A DNA stretch of 64,000 nucleotides from Volvox africanus (GCA_030268105.1 BSDZ01000008.1:3038001-3102000); one strand, 5' to 3'; numbered from the stretch's first letter, positions 39,101 through 50,992 are shown. The notes: generated by a model not told the origin, from the letters alone. A program made the numbers and translations.

Positions 39101-42100
39101 TCCGCCCTTGGGGGTCACCTCGACAGAGCCGTGCAGTCTTTCAGCATCGGAGCAACGGTCCGAAAGTTTGAGCCCGGCGGGGGGAGTTTTTAGCGACGCA
39201 TTGAACGGCGTGACGCCAGCCGGTCGCACGGTGGATGTTCAGGATGTGTCACTCCTGCCCCTGGAGGATAGTACATGCAGTGATGAGGGGGATGAATGGC
39301 TGCTAGCGCACGCCAATAAAATAATCAGCCAGCCCACGACACCGGAGTGCTCGAACACCTTAGCGCAGCAAGATAAGCAGGTGGATAACGCGGTTGGTGA
39401 AGCAATGCAGCGAAACTGCAACAATAGCGGCTTTGGTGCGGAGTTTTCTATGACTCTTCTCGGTGCCAACGGCGGCTCGACGGAAGCCGCGCCGCTGCGT
39501 ACTGACGTAATGCGATCTGCAGGCTTCCATGATCCACCGAGAGCCATCGACAGATTTGGGGGCGATGGTGCTAGCCTGGGCTCTCTCCTTTTAGCGACCG
39601 CGCCGGCGCCATTCTCGCCCCCAGCACGAGACGGCTTGAAGTCTTCCCAGTTGTTGCCGCCTTTGGCCTCTCCCGTGGGTTCTGCACCATTTAGCGCAGT
39701 AGCTGGGACAGTGGAAAGCCCGTCATGGTCCAAGGCTTTGGCTCCCACGAATCCTGATCAGCAGCAGCAGTCAGCGACTGTCCAACCGGCGCCACCTGGC
39801 ATTAGCAGCTTGCCACCAGGAATCCCATTGTCGCCTTATATTTCCCCGGCAAGCAGCTTCGATGGCGGCACGCATCGCTGGCCCTCCGCCGGCAGGTTGG
39901 AAAGGACCCCATCTGGAGTAGACGTTCACGGCACGACGTCAGGTGCTGCGGGTCAGCCATCGCCGCAGCCAGGCAGGCAGGTGCAAGCTGGACCAGCCGT
40001 TGCTGCACATTGGCGCCGTTGCGGTGACTGGAATGACCAGATCCGCGCCCTGCTCTGGAGCTCGCCAGTCATGCGTACAAAGTGAGTAATGAAAGCAGCG
40101 TGCGGTCATCCACATGCGGTTCAGTAGATTCCAACCATATCATCTGAGGTATAGGTATGGGCGTAGGCATATCCATTACACATACTAATGGATTTTTGAA
40201 GTGGATCGAGTGGATTTGAAAAGTCCATCTTTCTGCGACTCCTTTCAAGGTGTCTGTACCTATATTACTTCCCTTTAGCGAACGCTCCTTTAACTGATGA
40301 GAGCCTTTTGCCCTCAACCGCTTTTTACATAGTTGGGTGCCGCCACGGCGAGCTGGATCGACAACACCATTATCACGACCTGACACTCCACGCGGACGAG
40401 ATGGCCCGGGGCCCTCAGGTGCTTCGGACGTGCCACGTGCATTCGGAGCTTCCTGTCCATCAGTGGAGCCTTCCGCGCAAGCAGCACCTGGGCAACCGGC
40501 CTCAAAATTGGAGTTGGACATTTTCAACAGCCCTCTGTACCGTGCATCTATGGCGGCGTACGGACTTGAGGCCCAGGAACCCCTTTTGCAGACCTCAGCG
40601 TCACCGCAAGAGCCACCCAACAATTCGGCGCCGCTTGAGCAGGATTATGGCAGCAATGATGCCAAACAAGCCCCGAACCTTTCCAAGGGGCCTGAGGTTG
40701 GCGATACCACATTGGTCACGGTGGCCACGGGCACCTCGATGCGTCCGCTGGCCACCCCGACGATGTCTGCTGATGCTGCAACTGCTGCTGCGCCTGCCGT
40801 GGCCTCTGTGCCGCGAGTCGACGCCAGTGCCGCAATGGATGGGGCTACCTATGTACCTGACTCCTTAAATGGCACACCCAGAGCACCCAAGACTTCAAAC
40901 AGCCGGACGCCACCCAGCCTGTCGTTTGCGGTGTATGCCAACAGAAGTCCTGCATTTATGCAGTCCCAGCATGGAGCCCGGGGGGCATCTAGCCCCAACA
41001 GCAGCACCCAACAGAGCTTTGGCTTTCCGGTGATGGGACTGGGGCCGATGGATTCGCCAGCTGCCATCCGCGTGCGACCGGCGCACAGCTTCGGTACCGT
41101 CCACAGCGGTGATGGTGGTGGTGGTGGCGGTGTTTCCGCGCGCTCAGATGGTACGTCTGCACCGAGCTCGGCCACATCTGGCGGCAGTAGCTGCAGCTTC
41201 GGCGACGGCCTGGTTGGAGGCGGAGCTGAGGCGGAGCTGTCCCCTATTCGGAGCCTTGGTTTGGAAGCCTCCCGTCAGTTCAGCTCGGGTGTTGACAAGG
41301 AAAACATTGGTGTGACTCGGAAAGGTGGATTTCCTGCGAAGTTGGCCCCTGGCCCAGAGCAATGTTCACTTGGCCATTCCGCTGTAAAAATGCCGAGGCA
41401 CGAGGCATCGCAGCTTCAACCTTTGCGCCCCAACAACTCCTCTGGCATCATAGCAGCCAATCCTGCGCTGGACGTCCAACAGACCAGTGGGCCCCGTCAA
41501 ATGTCGGAGCCTGCTTTGTCGGAACCTGATGATGTTGGGACACAACCGGACGAGGGCCGTAACACGGGTAGCTGTGTAACTACAAGAGCTGGTCGGAATG
41601 GTAGCATACACCGCGCGACCAATACTGGGGCAACACCGGCCACTGCTGCTGGCACTCTAGGGTCCTGGCTGGGGTCTGGAGGCGTGAAGTCTAAGCAAGT
41701 AATACAGGTATGGTTTGAATGTCTGCATGGGGCACATTTTGTCACCTGACGCCATTTGCCGATTGCATTTCTTGTGCACATTTGTGAGCCACGATTGCTT
41801 GCCCCAGTGTTTGCCGTGCTTACGGTTCCTTCCATGACTGTCCGCATCGCTAAGGTCTGCTCTGGTCTGGATGACGTCCCTGGTACGCCGGGGCGCCTAT
41901 CGGATTTTAGTCCACGGCAAGTGGAACGGCGGCTATTTATGGACAGCCCCAGTGATGATGGCGACTCAGCAGCCATGCTACGTGATGTGATGACGCCTTC
42001 ATCGCCGCCGTTCGCCTTCTGCACACCAGGACAAACTCCCGCTGCAGCCGTGGCTCCGGGGGACACAAACCGGCCGCAGCAGTTGCTTGCCGGATCAAGA

Positions 42101-43316
42101 GCTGGAAAGCAGGCTTTTGGCGCAGATTACGGTGAGAAGAATGACGTGGAGGACACGCACTCGGCCGATGAGGACGGACCTCTTGAACTGCTGCTTCCAT
42201 ATCTTGCCGACCTTGACGAGCTCATTGCGGCGACGGAGGGTATGGCTTCAGTGGGACAGCATCTAGGGTTTGGGGGGGATAACGAGGAGGTGGCGTCATC
42301 GTGCGGCTCAGCACCGGGGCCGACAACCCGTGCTGCGCGGATGCGTGATGTGCAGCACTTCGGCAACTGCAAGGACAACCGCTCCGGACGGATGAACGTT
42401 TCTAGCATGCGGTCCTGTCAGCGGCTGCTGGATGGCCTCTCTTTTTTATCCCCTGTCGGCACGACGAGGACGCCGCTCCGTAGGTACAACGGTGCCGGTG
42501 TCGAAACCGCGCTAGCATCGTCGCATGTTGCGGGTGTGTCAGCGTCAGTATATGTATCACGCGTCCGGCCGCTTGACGGCGCCCCAGACGTTCTCAGTGG
42601 GACTCGGCAGCGCTCCGCAAGTGATGACAGGGCAGACACGGACGCGGACACGGTGAAAGCTGATTGTCTCCCCGCCTTCATCGCCATGCTTGGGAACAGC
42701 GCTGCACTAGCACCGAACACTTCGGCGGGCCCCCTGATGCCGATGCCGCTAGGCGAGGCAACTGACGCCGCTACAGTGTTGGATATGAATGTCAATGGTG
42801 CTGATAGCGCTAACCACAGCAGCTCAAGCTTCTCCAGGCAGGCCACACAAGGGGACACTAGTAGTATGAATACCTCGTCTCTGGCAAGCCTGCTGCAGCA
42901 GCGGAATCTCATGGCGGACCTGCAGGCTGAACTCGTGAGACGGGCGATGCAGGTAAGGCAGATGTAGGCACTGATGCCTATCCCAACAGCATATCAAGAG
43001 GCGTGACGTCGTAGACGCCGTAAAGTACACCTAAGGTGGGGGAGCTAGTATGAGAATCGGTCCGGTGCTAAAATGCACGTGTTTCAGAGGCATATCATTT
43101 CAGAGGCAACGGCAGGTTGAGACGTATATGTGTGTTCTAATCCGTGCAGGCCGGTACATTGTGCCGGACGCCTGGACCTGGCACAAAGCAAGGTGAAGGC
43201 GTCGGCGGCTCTTCACGGACCACAACGCGCATGGTGTCCGTTGCGACGTCCCCAATAGCACCAGAAGGTCGCTGGACCCCGACGGGGAAACCACCACCAC
43301 GAGCGTCAGTGGCACC

Positions 43317-43351
<35 letters not shown>

Positions 43352-46300
43352 CGCCGCCTGCGGCAAAGGCACCTGGACCGCCGCCACCACCTCCTCGCCC
43401 GGGCCATGCACCGAAGGGTAAGCTAAGAGACTGTTTCTGAAAATTCGTAAATAATGCACCGGGTCTTTCCAACTGCCGAATGAAGGGTTCTGGTGCCCTG
43501 CGAGGTCTGACTCTGACAAGTTTTTCCTCTGACATTACGCTCAATACCGTGTCACAGGCTTTAAGCGTGTCACGCCAAGTCGCGAGCAGCGACTGCGCCT
43601 GAAGCAATTGCATTGGGACAAGCTTGCCGAGGCGCGGCCGGGGTCCTTCTGGGATTTGGTCCAGGTAGGGAGTTGTATGGGCGCCGGTTTGCTGCGTATG
43701 GACATGCCCAACGCAGGACGAAGTGACCTTCCAACCCCCATACCTACACGGACCCCTTGCAGAAATCTAATCCTGGCCTCGACATAGAGCGCAAAAGCCA
43801 GCTATGCGAGCTTTTTGCCTTGTCAGAGAACGTCGCGGTGCTTCAACGCATGGGGGCGAGCGAGCGTCCCTCAAGCAGGCATGCTGGTGATGACCAGGGG
43901 GCTGCAACTGTGCCACCAGCGATAGTTCGCCTAGTAGACCACAGCCGGGCCCATAACATTGGCATTGTTTTGTCAGGTAAGCCAATGCGCCATCGCCCAT
44001 ATCATATAACATATATATTCATGCCATATTTTGGCGGTTTTGCCCGGGGTTGACTCAGGGTTTGCAGCTACCTACTACATAAATGTGGCTGGGAGGACTT
44101 GCCAATGTCCCAATCAGAGCTTTTGACAGGAGCGGCATGCGAATCCCATACAGGCACACGGATGGAGCCCCCGGTGCTGCGTGATGCGGTTATGCAGCTT
44201 GACGGGACTCGCTTTGAATCAGAGCAGCTGCGTGCTCTGCTGCGCTTAGGGCCGCGGTCTGAGGAGCTTGCCGAGATTGAAACGTATCTTCAGGTGAGTT
44301 GGACTCACCGCAACGATGGCACGACTCAAGAGCGCATGCTCTTCGGATGCCGTACAGTCGAGCCTGCAGCAGCCAGGGCAATCTACATGTGCTGGACGGA
44401 CGCGGTCGTGAAAGCACGTGAGGTTTTGATTCACAACTTTAAACACAATGTCGTAATGTTGATTCTGCCCCAGGGTACGCACCCACGGTACCATGGAGTG
44501 TCCGATCCGGGCCTGCTTGGCACCGTTGAACGGTTTTTCTTCGAGGTACGTCCCATGCAAGGTTGCCGCAGCTTCAAGGCCCCGGTGTCGGGATCTGGTA
44601 TTCCTGTTCACACCGCTTTGACTTCGTGCTTCTTTGAAATCGCGATACCTCGTTCCCATTATGGTTACACAGATGGGCCGTGTACCATGGCTTGAACAGC
44701 GGCTCAGCGCTATGGCGCTGATCAAGGGCTTTGACGCCGCCGAACAACAGGTATCCAATGCAAGGGCAACGACCTTTCGGTTTCAAACGAACGGTAATAG
44801 CCCACCCTGAGCTCCTGACCGTTCTTACGTTAGCCACCCTCTGGTGACGCAGGTCCGAGAGCTTGTCGCCATGGTTCAACTTGCAGTACACGGCGTGCGC
44901 GAAAACACCGAGTTGCGGGTGAGGCGTGTATCCGGCGCGAACTCAAAGAGGGGGAGAAAATGGACGGATGTACGGATTTGCAGCTGTTATGCTCCAATGC
45001 GCCTAGATGCCTCGTGTTAATTATGTCGAGTCCAATCGAATGCAGGTGCTGCTCGGTCGCATCTTGGAGGTCGGGAACACGCTCAACGCAGGGACGTCAC
45101 GTGCAGGGGCAGCAGGTATGCATCTGCATGCTAAACCATCCCATCCAGGCCTCAGGAAATCATCCAGCGTTTTGCGTTTGGCACACTGGCCACACAACCC
45201 TCCAGGATACAAGCTTGACGTCCTCCTCAGTCTGGCGGGCATCAAAGCTGCAGATCGCACGTAAGTGTTGGCAGTTTGGATGCTAGTTTCTAACCATATG
45301 AGAGCTATGTCATACGTCGTAGTACTCGATGCCGTCGGCGGGAACATATGATCCTCTTTGTTCCTACGGGTGTCGTATCAGCCCCTTTCTTCCTTTCACA
45401 AACCCTTCGCAGTACCTCGTTGCTCCAGTGGGTTGTGGCGCAACTGCTAACCGAGTTCCCTCAGCTGTCCACATTACCCGCCCAGCTGGGGCCATCAGTC
45501 CGAGCCGCTGCGAATGTTCAGGTAAGTCTGCTTGCGTGTCTGCGTGCCATCATTTCGTATCTATAACAACAACATTCTTCGTCGCTCCACTTCGATTACC
45601 CATTGCAAAGTTCCCGTGTATGCTGCCTTCATCGTCTTGTGGTGTACTCGCCCTGCCCTGGGTCAACATGCAGCTTAGCAGCGTAGCTGGCATTGTGGAG
45701 GAGCTCCGCGGCGGCGTTGATCTCATGGCAGGCCAGGTGGAGGCGCTCGAGAAGATGGTAGCACAACGGGGTGCTACTGAGGACGAACAGCAGCAGCTTG
45801 CGGATACGCTGTTCCTGGACCGCTGCCGGGCATTCCTCATGACTGCCAGGCCGCAATGCTCATCCCTCGAGTCGGTCCAGGCCGGATGCGTTCGCAGCTT
45901 GCGGGAGCTCGCGGCGTTCTTCCAGGTACAGCGGGACAGCGGGACAGGGGTGCAACTCCTGTCCCAAACGGATTGTTTGCAAGACGCGGTGCTCACAAGA
46001 AACCGGACTTCAAGAGGGACCACACGTACTTGCTGCTTATCCCCCGCGCTATTTCACCTCCCTCGCTATTTCGTCCCCTTTACACTCAAGTTTTGGCCAG
46101 GATGGTGGCACGTCTTTCTTGGTACTGTTTCCTAGCTGATACCTAAGCCACTGAAGTTATCCCGGCCTCGCCATGCCCGTTTTGTACGTGTCACCATCAC
46201 AGGACGAGTTTGATGCCCGGGATCCCACACGCCAGCTGCAGCAGCTGCGAGACTTCCTGACGGCACTTGAGAAGGTCATCTCAGCCTTGGCCGCGGAGCG

Positions 46301-46436
46301 CGCTAAGCAGCAGCGAGAGGGGACATCCTGGCGACGAACTAGCGGCAGCGGAGTGGGTACGCGTGTGGGTGCAGCTGAAGTAGCCACCGTTCCTACGTCC
46401 AAGGCTGAGGGAGATGTCCATGGACACAACACATGA
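33120..46436 (+). CDS. Giant formin with FH1 and FH2 domains
   Basis: Actin nucleator/elongation factor. Deduced exons: 33120-35127, 35249-37020, 37159-37379, 37457-40081, 40333-41707, 41855-42952, 43150-43417, 43558-43664, 43763-43976, 44154-44293, 44474-44545, 44673-44750, 44853-44918, 45046-45115, 45206-45260, 45413-45521, 45674-45925, 46203-46436. All phases agree, giving about 3,587 residues. The first six exons (about 3,030 residues) are Ser/Pro/Ala/Gln-rich with no domain recognised. Exon 7 holds FH1: an unbroken run of about 15 prolines, then GPPPPPPRPG. FH2 begins at LKQLHWDKL and includes HSRAHNIGIVLSG, VERFFFE, PWLEQRLSAM, LEVGNTLNAGTSRAGAAGYK (the GNxxN signature) and TTSLLQWVV; it ends with a coiled-coil-like EEL...QVEALEKMV segment. 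No FH3/GBD, C2 or PTEN module is seen. Start is the first in-frame ATG. The 5' ends of exons 4 and 6 each have an alternative phase-compatible acceptor. Confidence 0.9.
43307..43413 (+). repeat. Poly-proline-coding CCG/CCA tract (formin FH1)
   Basis: A coding run of ccgccgccaccgcc-type triplets giving the FH1 proline stretches that bind profilin-actin. Being repetitive, it is a likely site of length polymorphism. Confidence 0.9.
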
Positions 46437-48424
46437 GACGTCTTACACGGCTAACTAAAACCAAGTGGGCGCAAATCCGTTTGTGTACAACATGTTGGAG
46501 GAGATGATCAGGTGGAATTAACTAGACACGTTTCGGGATGAACAGGGCGCGGCGGGCCCAGGGGGCCGAGATCTCTATCGGGGATTTAGATCCAGGTGTC
46601 ATGGGGCCCTACCAACACCGTTGCTGATCGAGAGGCAGACTGGGGACATGCAGGATGTGGTAAGAGGTCACGCAGCGAAGAATGGATGCGAGGCAGTCAG
46701 GTGGAGATGGAGGCTCAATGACAGCACCTGTCAGGTGTACATGTATATATGCTGCCAATGGAATCACAGGTGGTAAACGGTAGCGGTTTTGTTAGCCAAA
46801 TCGGGCGGACCTACTCTTGCTGCGTCCCGGTGTGACCGGGACAAGCGTTGAGTAGCTAGCAAGGGGTTTTACCATGCCACAGGACGTCACGGGATGCGGA
46901 CTTGTGTCCCCGTCGGTGGCATCGTGAAAGCAAATAGAACCGCAGAATTGCGGCATGTGTATTTTGCGAATTGTTTAGCATTTATGATGGGTTCAGCCAG
47001 GAGCTTGGGTTGCTCGGATATTGAAGACTGGTGCGCAGAGCTCTCATGCGACTATGGAACACACTCAAACTCCGATCGCATGTGGAGGGAATGCTGCCTC
47101 TTGCCTGTGCTTTGTATTTGCCTCTTTTCATGCAACCAGGGACGAACATTTTGCGGGCTAATGGACAATCTCGCATGTTCCCTGAAACCAGGAAACCTCC
47201 TACATCACTTGTAAGGCAACACCACATTGTTTGCACGGTGACCAAGTAAGGTCATAGTTATGGGGGCGGTACCGTGCGCATGATCTTTGTGGTGGCGCTT
47301 AAGTGATAATGGAGGTTAGAAATGACGCCTGGATTGGTGTGTGTCTGCGCACGGGTGCGTGTGCGACCCGTGGGTCGGCAAGTAAGGAAATTGTGTCCGA
47401 ATCAAATTGAGGAACTCATATCGTGTAAATTGCTTCAGTCGACACATTTTTGCGTACCACCGGAATTTCAGGTAGAGAGATCAGGAAAGGAATCATTTCA
47501 GCACCACGGCGTGCCTTACTGACGCTGAGCTATTCCTTTTTCTTTGCCAGGCCATCACTACAACTAAGATAAACCTGAGCTAAGGTAAAAATGGCTCAAG
47601 CCACATCCTGCGAAGTCTGGGTGAATATATTTGCTGCATATCGACAGGTCAAAGGGCAGGATCCTAAATGTGGGTGCACGGCGTTGCACGAGCTCTTGGA
47701 GCACATCTTTCAGATCTCAACAAATTGCCGGTTCGCTTTGCTGATGAAAACGGCCTGTAATGGCCTTAGTTGCCAACCGAATTTCTTGCAGGCGTGGCAA
47801 ACGCTCTGCCCTTCGGTATAATTGTGTAATTGCGCCGGAAACCTGGAAATGCCCCCAAGCACCGGGCCACTATTTTTCTGCTTCCCCAAGCCCGCAAGGC
47901 GCGCATTGATCCGGGTGCCCAGAGGCTGAGCATACAGTCCAGCGGAGATGACCGCACCTACACCCAGAATCGGTAGGAATGATGCACCGCCCGCACGGCT
48001 CCTGGTGGTATGCGATGTGACATGGCGTGACGTCATTCAAGGTTTATTCGACCAGGAAAGGGATAAGACAGGGTCACAACACCCACCTGCAGCAACCGCT
48101 CGGGGCCTTACCCTTCGCAAACAACTTGCACACTGAGCCAAAATGTATGGTTATGCGACCTTGTCAGTTCGCAGATTACCAGCCCCAATTGCTGTACCAC
48201 CTTATCCTCCATTTCTGAGTTTTAATGTGATCTCGCTCGAAACTTGCAGCCCGTCACTCTGTGAGCCATCAATGGCGTTGCAGCTGCCATCTGTTGCGCA
48301 ATTATTGCGCATGACGCGTTGCACACACATGCACCTCTCCTGCGTGCTGACCGCACGGGTGGCGGCCAACGCAATCAAAGTACATCCAGCGTGGATTCTT
48401 GTAACTCTTTCTGTCACTGAAAAC
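46437..48424. other. Sparse region between formin and the rickettsial block
   Basis: About 2 kb of host-like composition. It holds the formin 3' flank and no gene that can be closed. The only coding-like stretch is on the minus strand near 47820-47985 and is listed separately. Nothing else is recognisable up to the abrupt change to AT-rich sequence near 48425. Confidence 0.5.
47820..47985 (-). CDS. Candidate exon of a small membrane protein (weak)
   Basis: A minus-strand open stretch encodes SFLPILGVGAVISAGLYAQP followed by a basic segment (GTRINARLAGLGK) and a polar end (GGISRFPAQLHNYTE). This reads like one glycine-rich membrane helix with a positively charged flank, as in small mitochondrial membrane proteins. 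No ATG-initiated exon or confirmed splice partner was found, and no family is recognised. Confidence 0.25.
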
Positions 48425-48503
48425 TAGAAATAACTGGTAATACACAAGAGGCGATTAGAACAAAGTATGATATTAATGGCAAAATCCATCATTACCAATC
48501 CCT

Positions 48504-48556
48504 TTATAATTTCCGCAGGAAAGGCAAAAAACGGCACAATTCCTGACCAATTTCTT
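48504..48556 (-). pseudogene. IS256-family transposase fragment (C-terminal part)
   Basis: Minus-strand reading gives DIWQRNWSGIVPFFAFPAE, the region just before the last part of IS256/Mutator-type transposases. It abuts a plus-strand fragment of the same gene at 48557, giving a head-to-head join. Confidence 0.8.
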
Positions 48557-48712
48557 TGCCAGATATCAGTCCATATGGTTAGGAATTCTGTGAAATATGT
48601 TTCGTATAAGGATTTAAAAGAAGTCACTAGAGATTTAAAGAAAATTTATACCGCTGCTACCGAAGAAGTGGCTCATTTTGAGTTAAAACAATTTGGAGCA
48701 AAATGGGCCAAA
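48557..48712 (+). pseudogene. IS256-family transposase fragment (middle part)
   Basis: Plus-strand reading gives VHMVRNSVKYVSYKDLKEV, then TRDLKKIYTAATEE and HFELKQFGAKW, the conserved IIHMVRNS...KEV...IYTAATEE block of IS256 transposases, including the catalytic-domain Glu region. The frame then runs into unrelated sequence. Start and stop of the parent gene are both absent. Confidence 0.85.
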
Positions 48713-48831
48713 AAAGAAATAATAAACAATTACCAGTATAACAGTAGAAAAAGTAAAAAATTGGATTAAGTCTGTAAATAATTGCCTGCTTCTGCTCTCC
48801 GGAAAACTCAACTCCCCTGGGTACTTTTGCA

Positions 48832-48951
48832 AATGGTTATAGATCCCTGCATACTGTTATTCTTTTAGGTTCGTATGGATTACCTGTTGAAATACAAATA
48901 CGCACTAGGGAAATGCACAATATAGCTGAAAACGGTGAAACAAATAAAACA
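48832..48951 (+). pseudogene. spoT: (p)ppGpp synthetase/hydrolase SpoT/RelA fragment
   Basis: Reading gives GYRSLHTVILLGSYGLPVEI, then QIRTREMHNIAENGE. This matches the RelA/SpoT synthetase motif (YxSLHT...GPxGxxxEIQIRTxxMHxxAExG). Only about 40 codons of a gene normally over 500 codons remain. The downstream reading becomes lysine/asparagine-rich. Confidence 0.85.
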
Positions 48952-49148
48952 AATGAAAAAGATGAAAAAAATGTTAAAAAAAACCTTATTCCAAGGAAGC
49001 TATAGGTATAGGAATTATTATAACCCCGGAATATAAATAACTTCTATTTGAGTAAGTCATTTCATACCATTCTGCAAGCATTATTCCTGCAATTATAAGA
49101 ATTAGTATGAAGAATAGTGGGTAATTGGTTTAAAGTTCGGTAAATCAC

Positions 49149-49287
49149 TTGGGGCCTTTTATTTCTATTTCGGCAAGAGATTTTATAATTCTTTTTTGCG
49201 GATTAGAATTGCAAGCTCTCTGTGGTTATGCAATGGCAGCTTTTAATAATAAAGACGTAAAATCCTCAGAAGCAGGATTAAAATATT
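49149..49287 (+). pseudogene. nuoN: NADH-quinone oxidoreductase subunit N fragment
   Basis: Reading gives FISISARDFIILFCGLELQA, then LCGYAMAAFNNKDVKSSEAG and LKYFV, a conserved segment of NuoN (complex I membrane subunit) with a Rickettsiales-like sequence. It then shifts into an unrelated lysine-rich tail and stops at about 49340. Confidence 0.85.
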
Positions 49288-49359
49288 TTGTAGTTTTCGA
49301 TAAATTTAGAAAAAAAAGCGAAGAAGGGAGCACCTATTAAATGCCGTCAAAATCATTTT

Positions 49360-49490
49360 GCTCCAAATTGTTTTAACTCAAAATGAGCCATTTCTTCGGT
49401 AGCAGCGGTATAGTATTTGGAAAAATGCTGCCTATTGCCTCAGGAAAACCCTTTAATCCATCAACACAAGCAACTCTACCTTTATTACCG
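49360..49490 (-). pseudogene. IS256-family transposase with internal deletion
   Basis: Read on the minus strand: GRVACVDGLKGFPEAIGSIF (the DGLKGFPEAI catalytic block) is followed almost directly by AATEEMAHFELKQFGAKW, out of frame. In an intact transposase these are separated by about 45 residues, so an internal segment is missing. Confidence 0.75.
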
Positions 49491-49550
49491 AGAGTTCTTG
49501 TTACCTTAAGCCATGGAGAATCTATAGAATAATTTAATTTAAAGATTTTC

Positions 49551-49607
49551 TGTATTTATGTGGCAATTGGTCAAAAAAGATCGACTGTTGCTCAAATAGT
49601 AAGAAGG
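49551..49607 (+). pseudogene. atpA: ATP synthase subunit alpha fragment
   Basis: Reading gives IYVAIGQKRSTVAQIVRR, a signature of F-type ATPase alpha subunits. The frame ends at a stop immediately after, and the sequence on both sides is unrelated to atpA. Confidence 0.8.
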
Positions 49608-50077
49608 TCAAATTGATTATGATAAGGAAATGGTTTTTGTAGTTGAGAATAAAAAGAATAATTCTGGTGCAGTTAAATTAGCAAAAACAATTCCTGATTT
49701 TTCTAATAAATTTTTGTTATTCTCTATACCAAATCTAGCTGCTTCTTCCTCAAGAACAAAGTTATCGATGCCATTTTTCAAGCTTGCTATTCGGAGACCT
49801 GCAATTACATGAGGAATTGCTCTAACAGGAGTTTTTGAAATTGGAGAATGACAATTGATCCCTGAAATCAGAGCAAGTTATGAAAGGGAAGGTTTATACG
49901 TAATATAACGCATGAATACCACGCTCCGATGACTGGGATATCGAGCATGGCTCAAGTACTGGTGCAGGGCAGTTATGAAAAAACGATTATAGATGATGAC
50001 GGTCATCAGATTACCGTAGATATGCGTTCTTATGAAGGTTTAAGACATATTAGAAGATTACCAGTTCGTTCGTTCGT

Positions 50078-50486
50078 TTTGTGTAAGTTAAAAAAATAAA
50101 TGGTAAAATGACCATAAAATTAAAATAACTTAGATGAAGGGTGAACAAGGTGTAACTCAGAACCAAAAGCCTTAACAAGGTTAATAGCAGCGAGCAGCGG
50201 TATAAATTTTCTTTAAATCTCTAGTGACTTCTTTTAATTTAATTCTCGGTGCGCATTATAATCTAAATTTTGTGCACCGTTTTTTTGAGCACCTCTCCCC
50301 TTTTATTGAATACCCATGAGTCCTAGATGTATTCTGGAATTGCACTTCCGTTGCAAGTGAATTGAGTTTTTCAGACAATAAGGCGCAGTTTTACACTTTA
50401 AAACTTCCTGCCCAAGGTCCATATTTTCTTCGAAACCTCGTCTGATATTATTTCATTTTACCATTTATTTTTTTAACTTACACAAA
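50078..50486. mobile_element. 409-bp IS256-derived element with 34-bp perfect terminal inverted repeats
   Basis: Bases 50078-50111 (beginning tttgtgtaagttaaaaaaat) are the exact reverse complement of 50453-50486. Between them lies a degenerate minus-strand remnant of the transposase (KEVTRDLKKIYTAA, about 50191-50240) but no full reading frame, so this is an internally deleted, non-autonomous derivative. The first 12 bases of the terminal repeat recur at 51595-51606 beside the transposase C-terminus, linking the repeat to the element that supplied the other fragments. No matching target-site duplication is visible in the flanks. Confidence 0.85.
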
Positions 50487-50489
50487 GTG

Positions 50490-50747
50490 TATTACAGACT
50501 CCATTTTCTTAAAAAATCATTAGATTGGCTTTCAATAAATTTTCTTCCGTTTTTATCGTATAAAGATATATTGTGTTTAAATTTTTCTTTTACAGCTTCT
50601 AGCTGAGTTCTGTTAGATCTAACACTTATTTTTGAGATATTATAGTACCAAAAGAATCGTTGTAAAATACGATAATATTACCATTAACCTTTGTCCTGAT
50701 TGCAGCTTTTCCATAACAGTTGTATATAATTTACCGTTTGCTACCAT
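50490..50747 (-). pseudogene. Broken bacterial small gene with Shine-Dalgarno sequence
   Basis: On the minus strand a GGAGG (50756-50760) precedes an ATG (50747-50745) at normal bacterial spacing and MVANGKLYTTVMEKLQ. Further along, other frames read NGNIIVFYNDSFGTIISQK and then TQLEAVKEKFKHNISLYDKN, so frameshifts appear to interrupt one original gene. No family is recognised. The ribosome-binding site supports bacterial origin. Confidence 0.55.
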
Positions 50748-50814
50748 AATATTTACCTCCATAAAACTTTTAATAATTTACACTTCAGTTACTAGTAACT
50801 GAATAAATGCAATT

Positions 50815-50992
50815 GCCTATGTTTGTTCCGAAAACCAACTAAAAGCAAGGCTTGCTAACGTCCTTGCACCTCTAAGAAGTTACGAGCTATTGTCAAACAT
50901 TAAAGATTTTGTGGTTGTTGAAAAAATATACGAAATTATCGCTAAAGCCGTTAAAGGTGAAGATGCACAACCAGTTCCAGAAACAGGTTGAA
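50815..50992 (+). pseudogene. Unidentified bacterial gene 3' fragment
   Basis: An open stretch reads AIAYVCSENQLKARLANVLA, then PLRSYELLSNIKDFVVVEKI and YEIIAKAVKGEDAQPVPETG, and ends at a stop. Lys/Ile/Glu-rich, intron-free and AT-rich as in Rickettsiales. No start and no assignable family. Confidence 0.45.
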
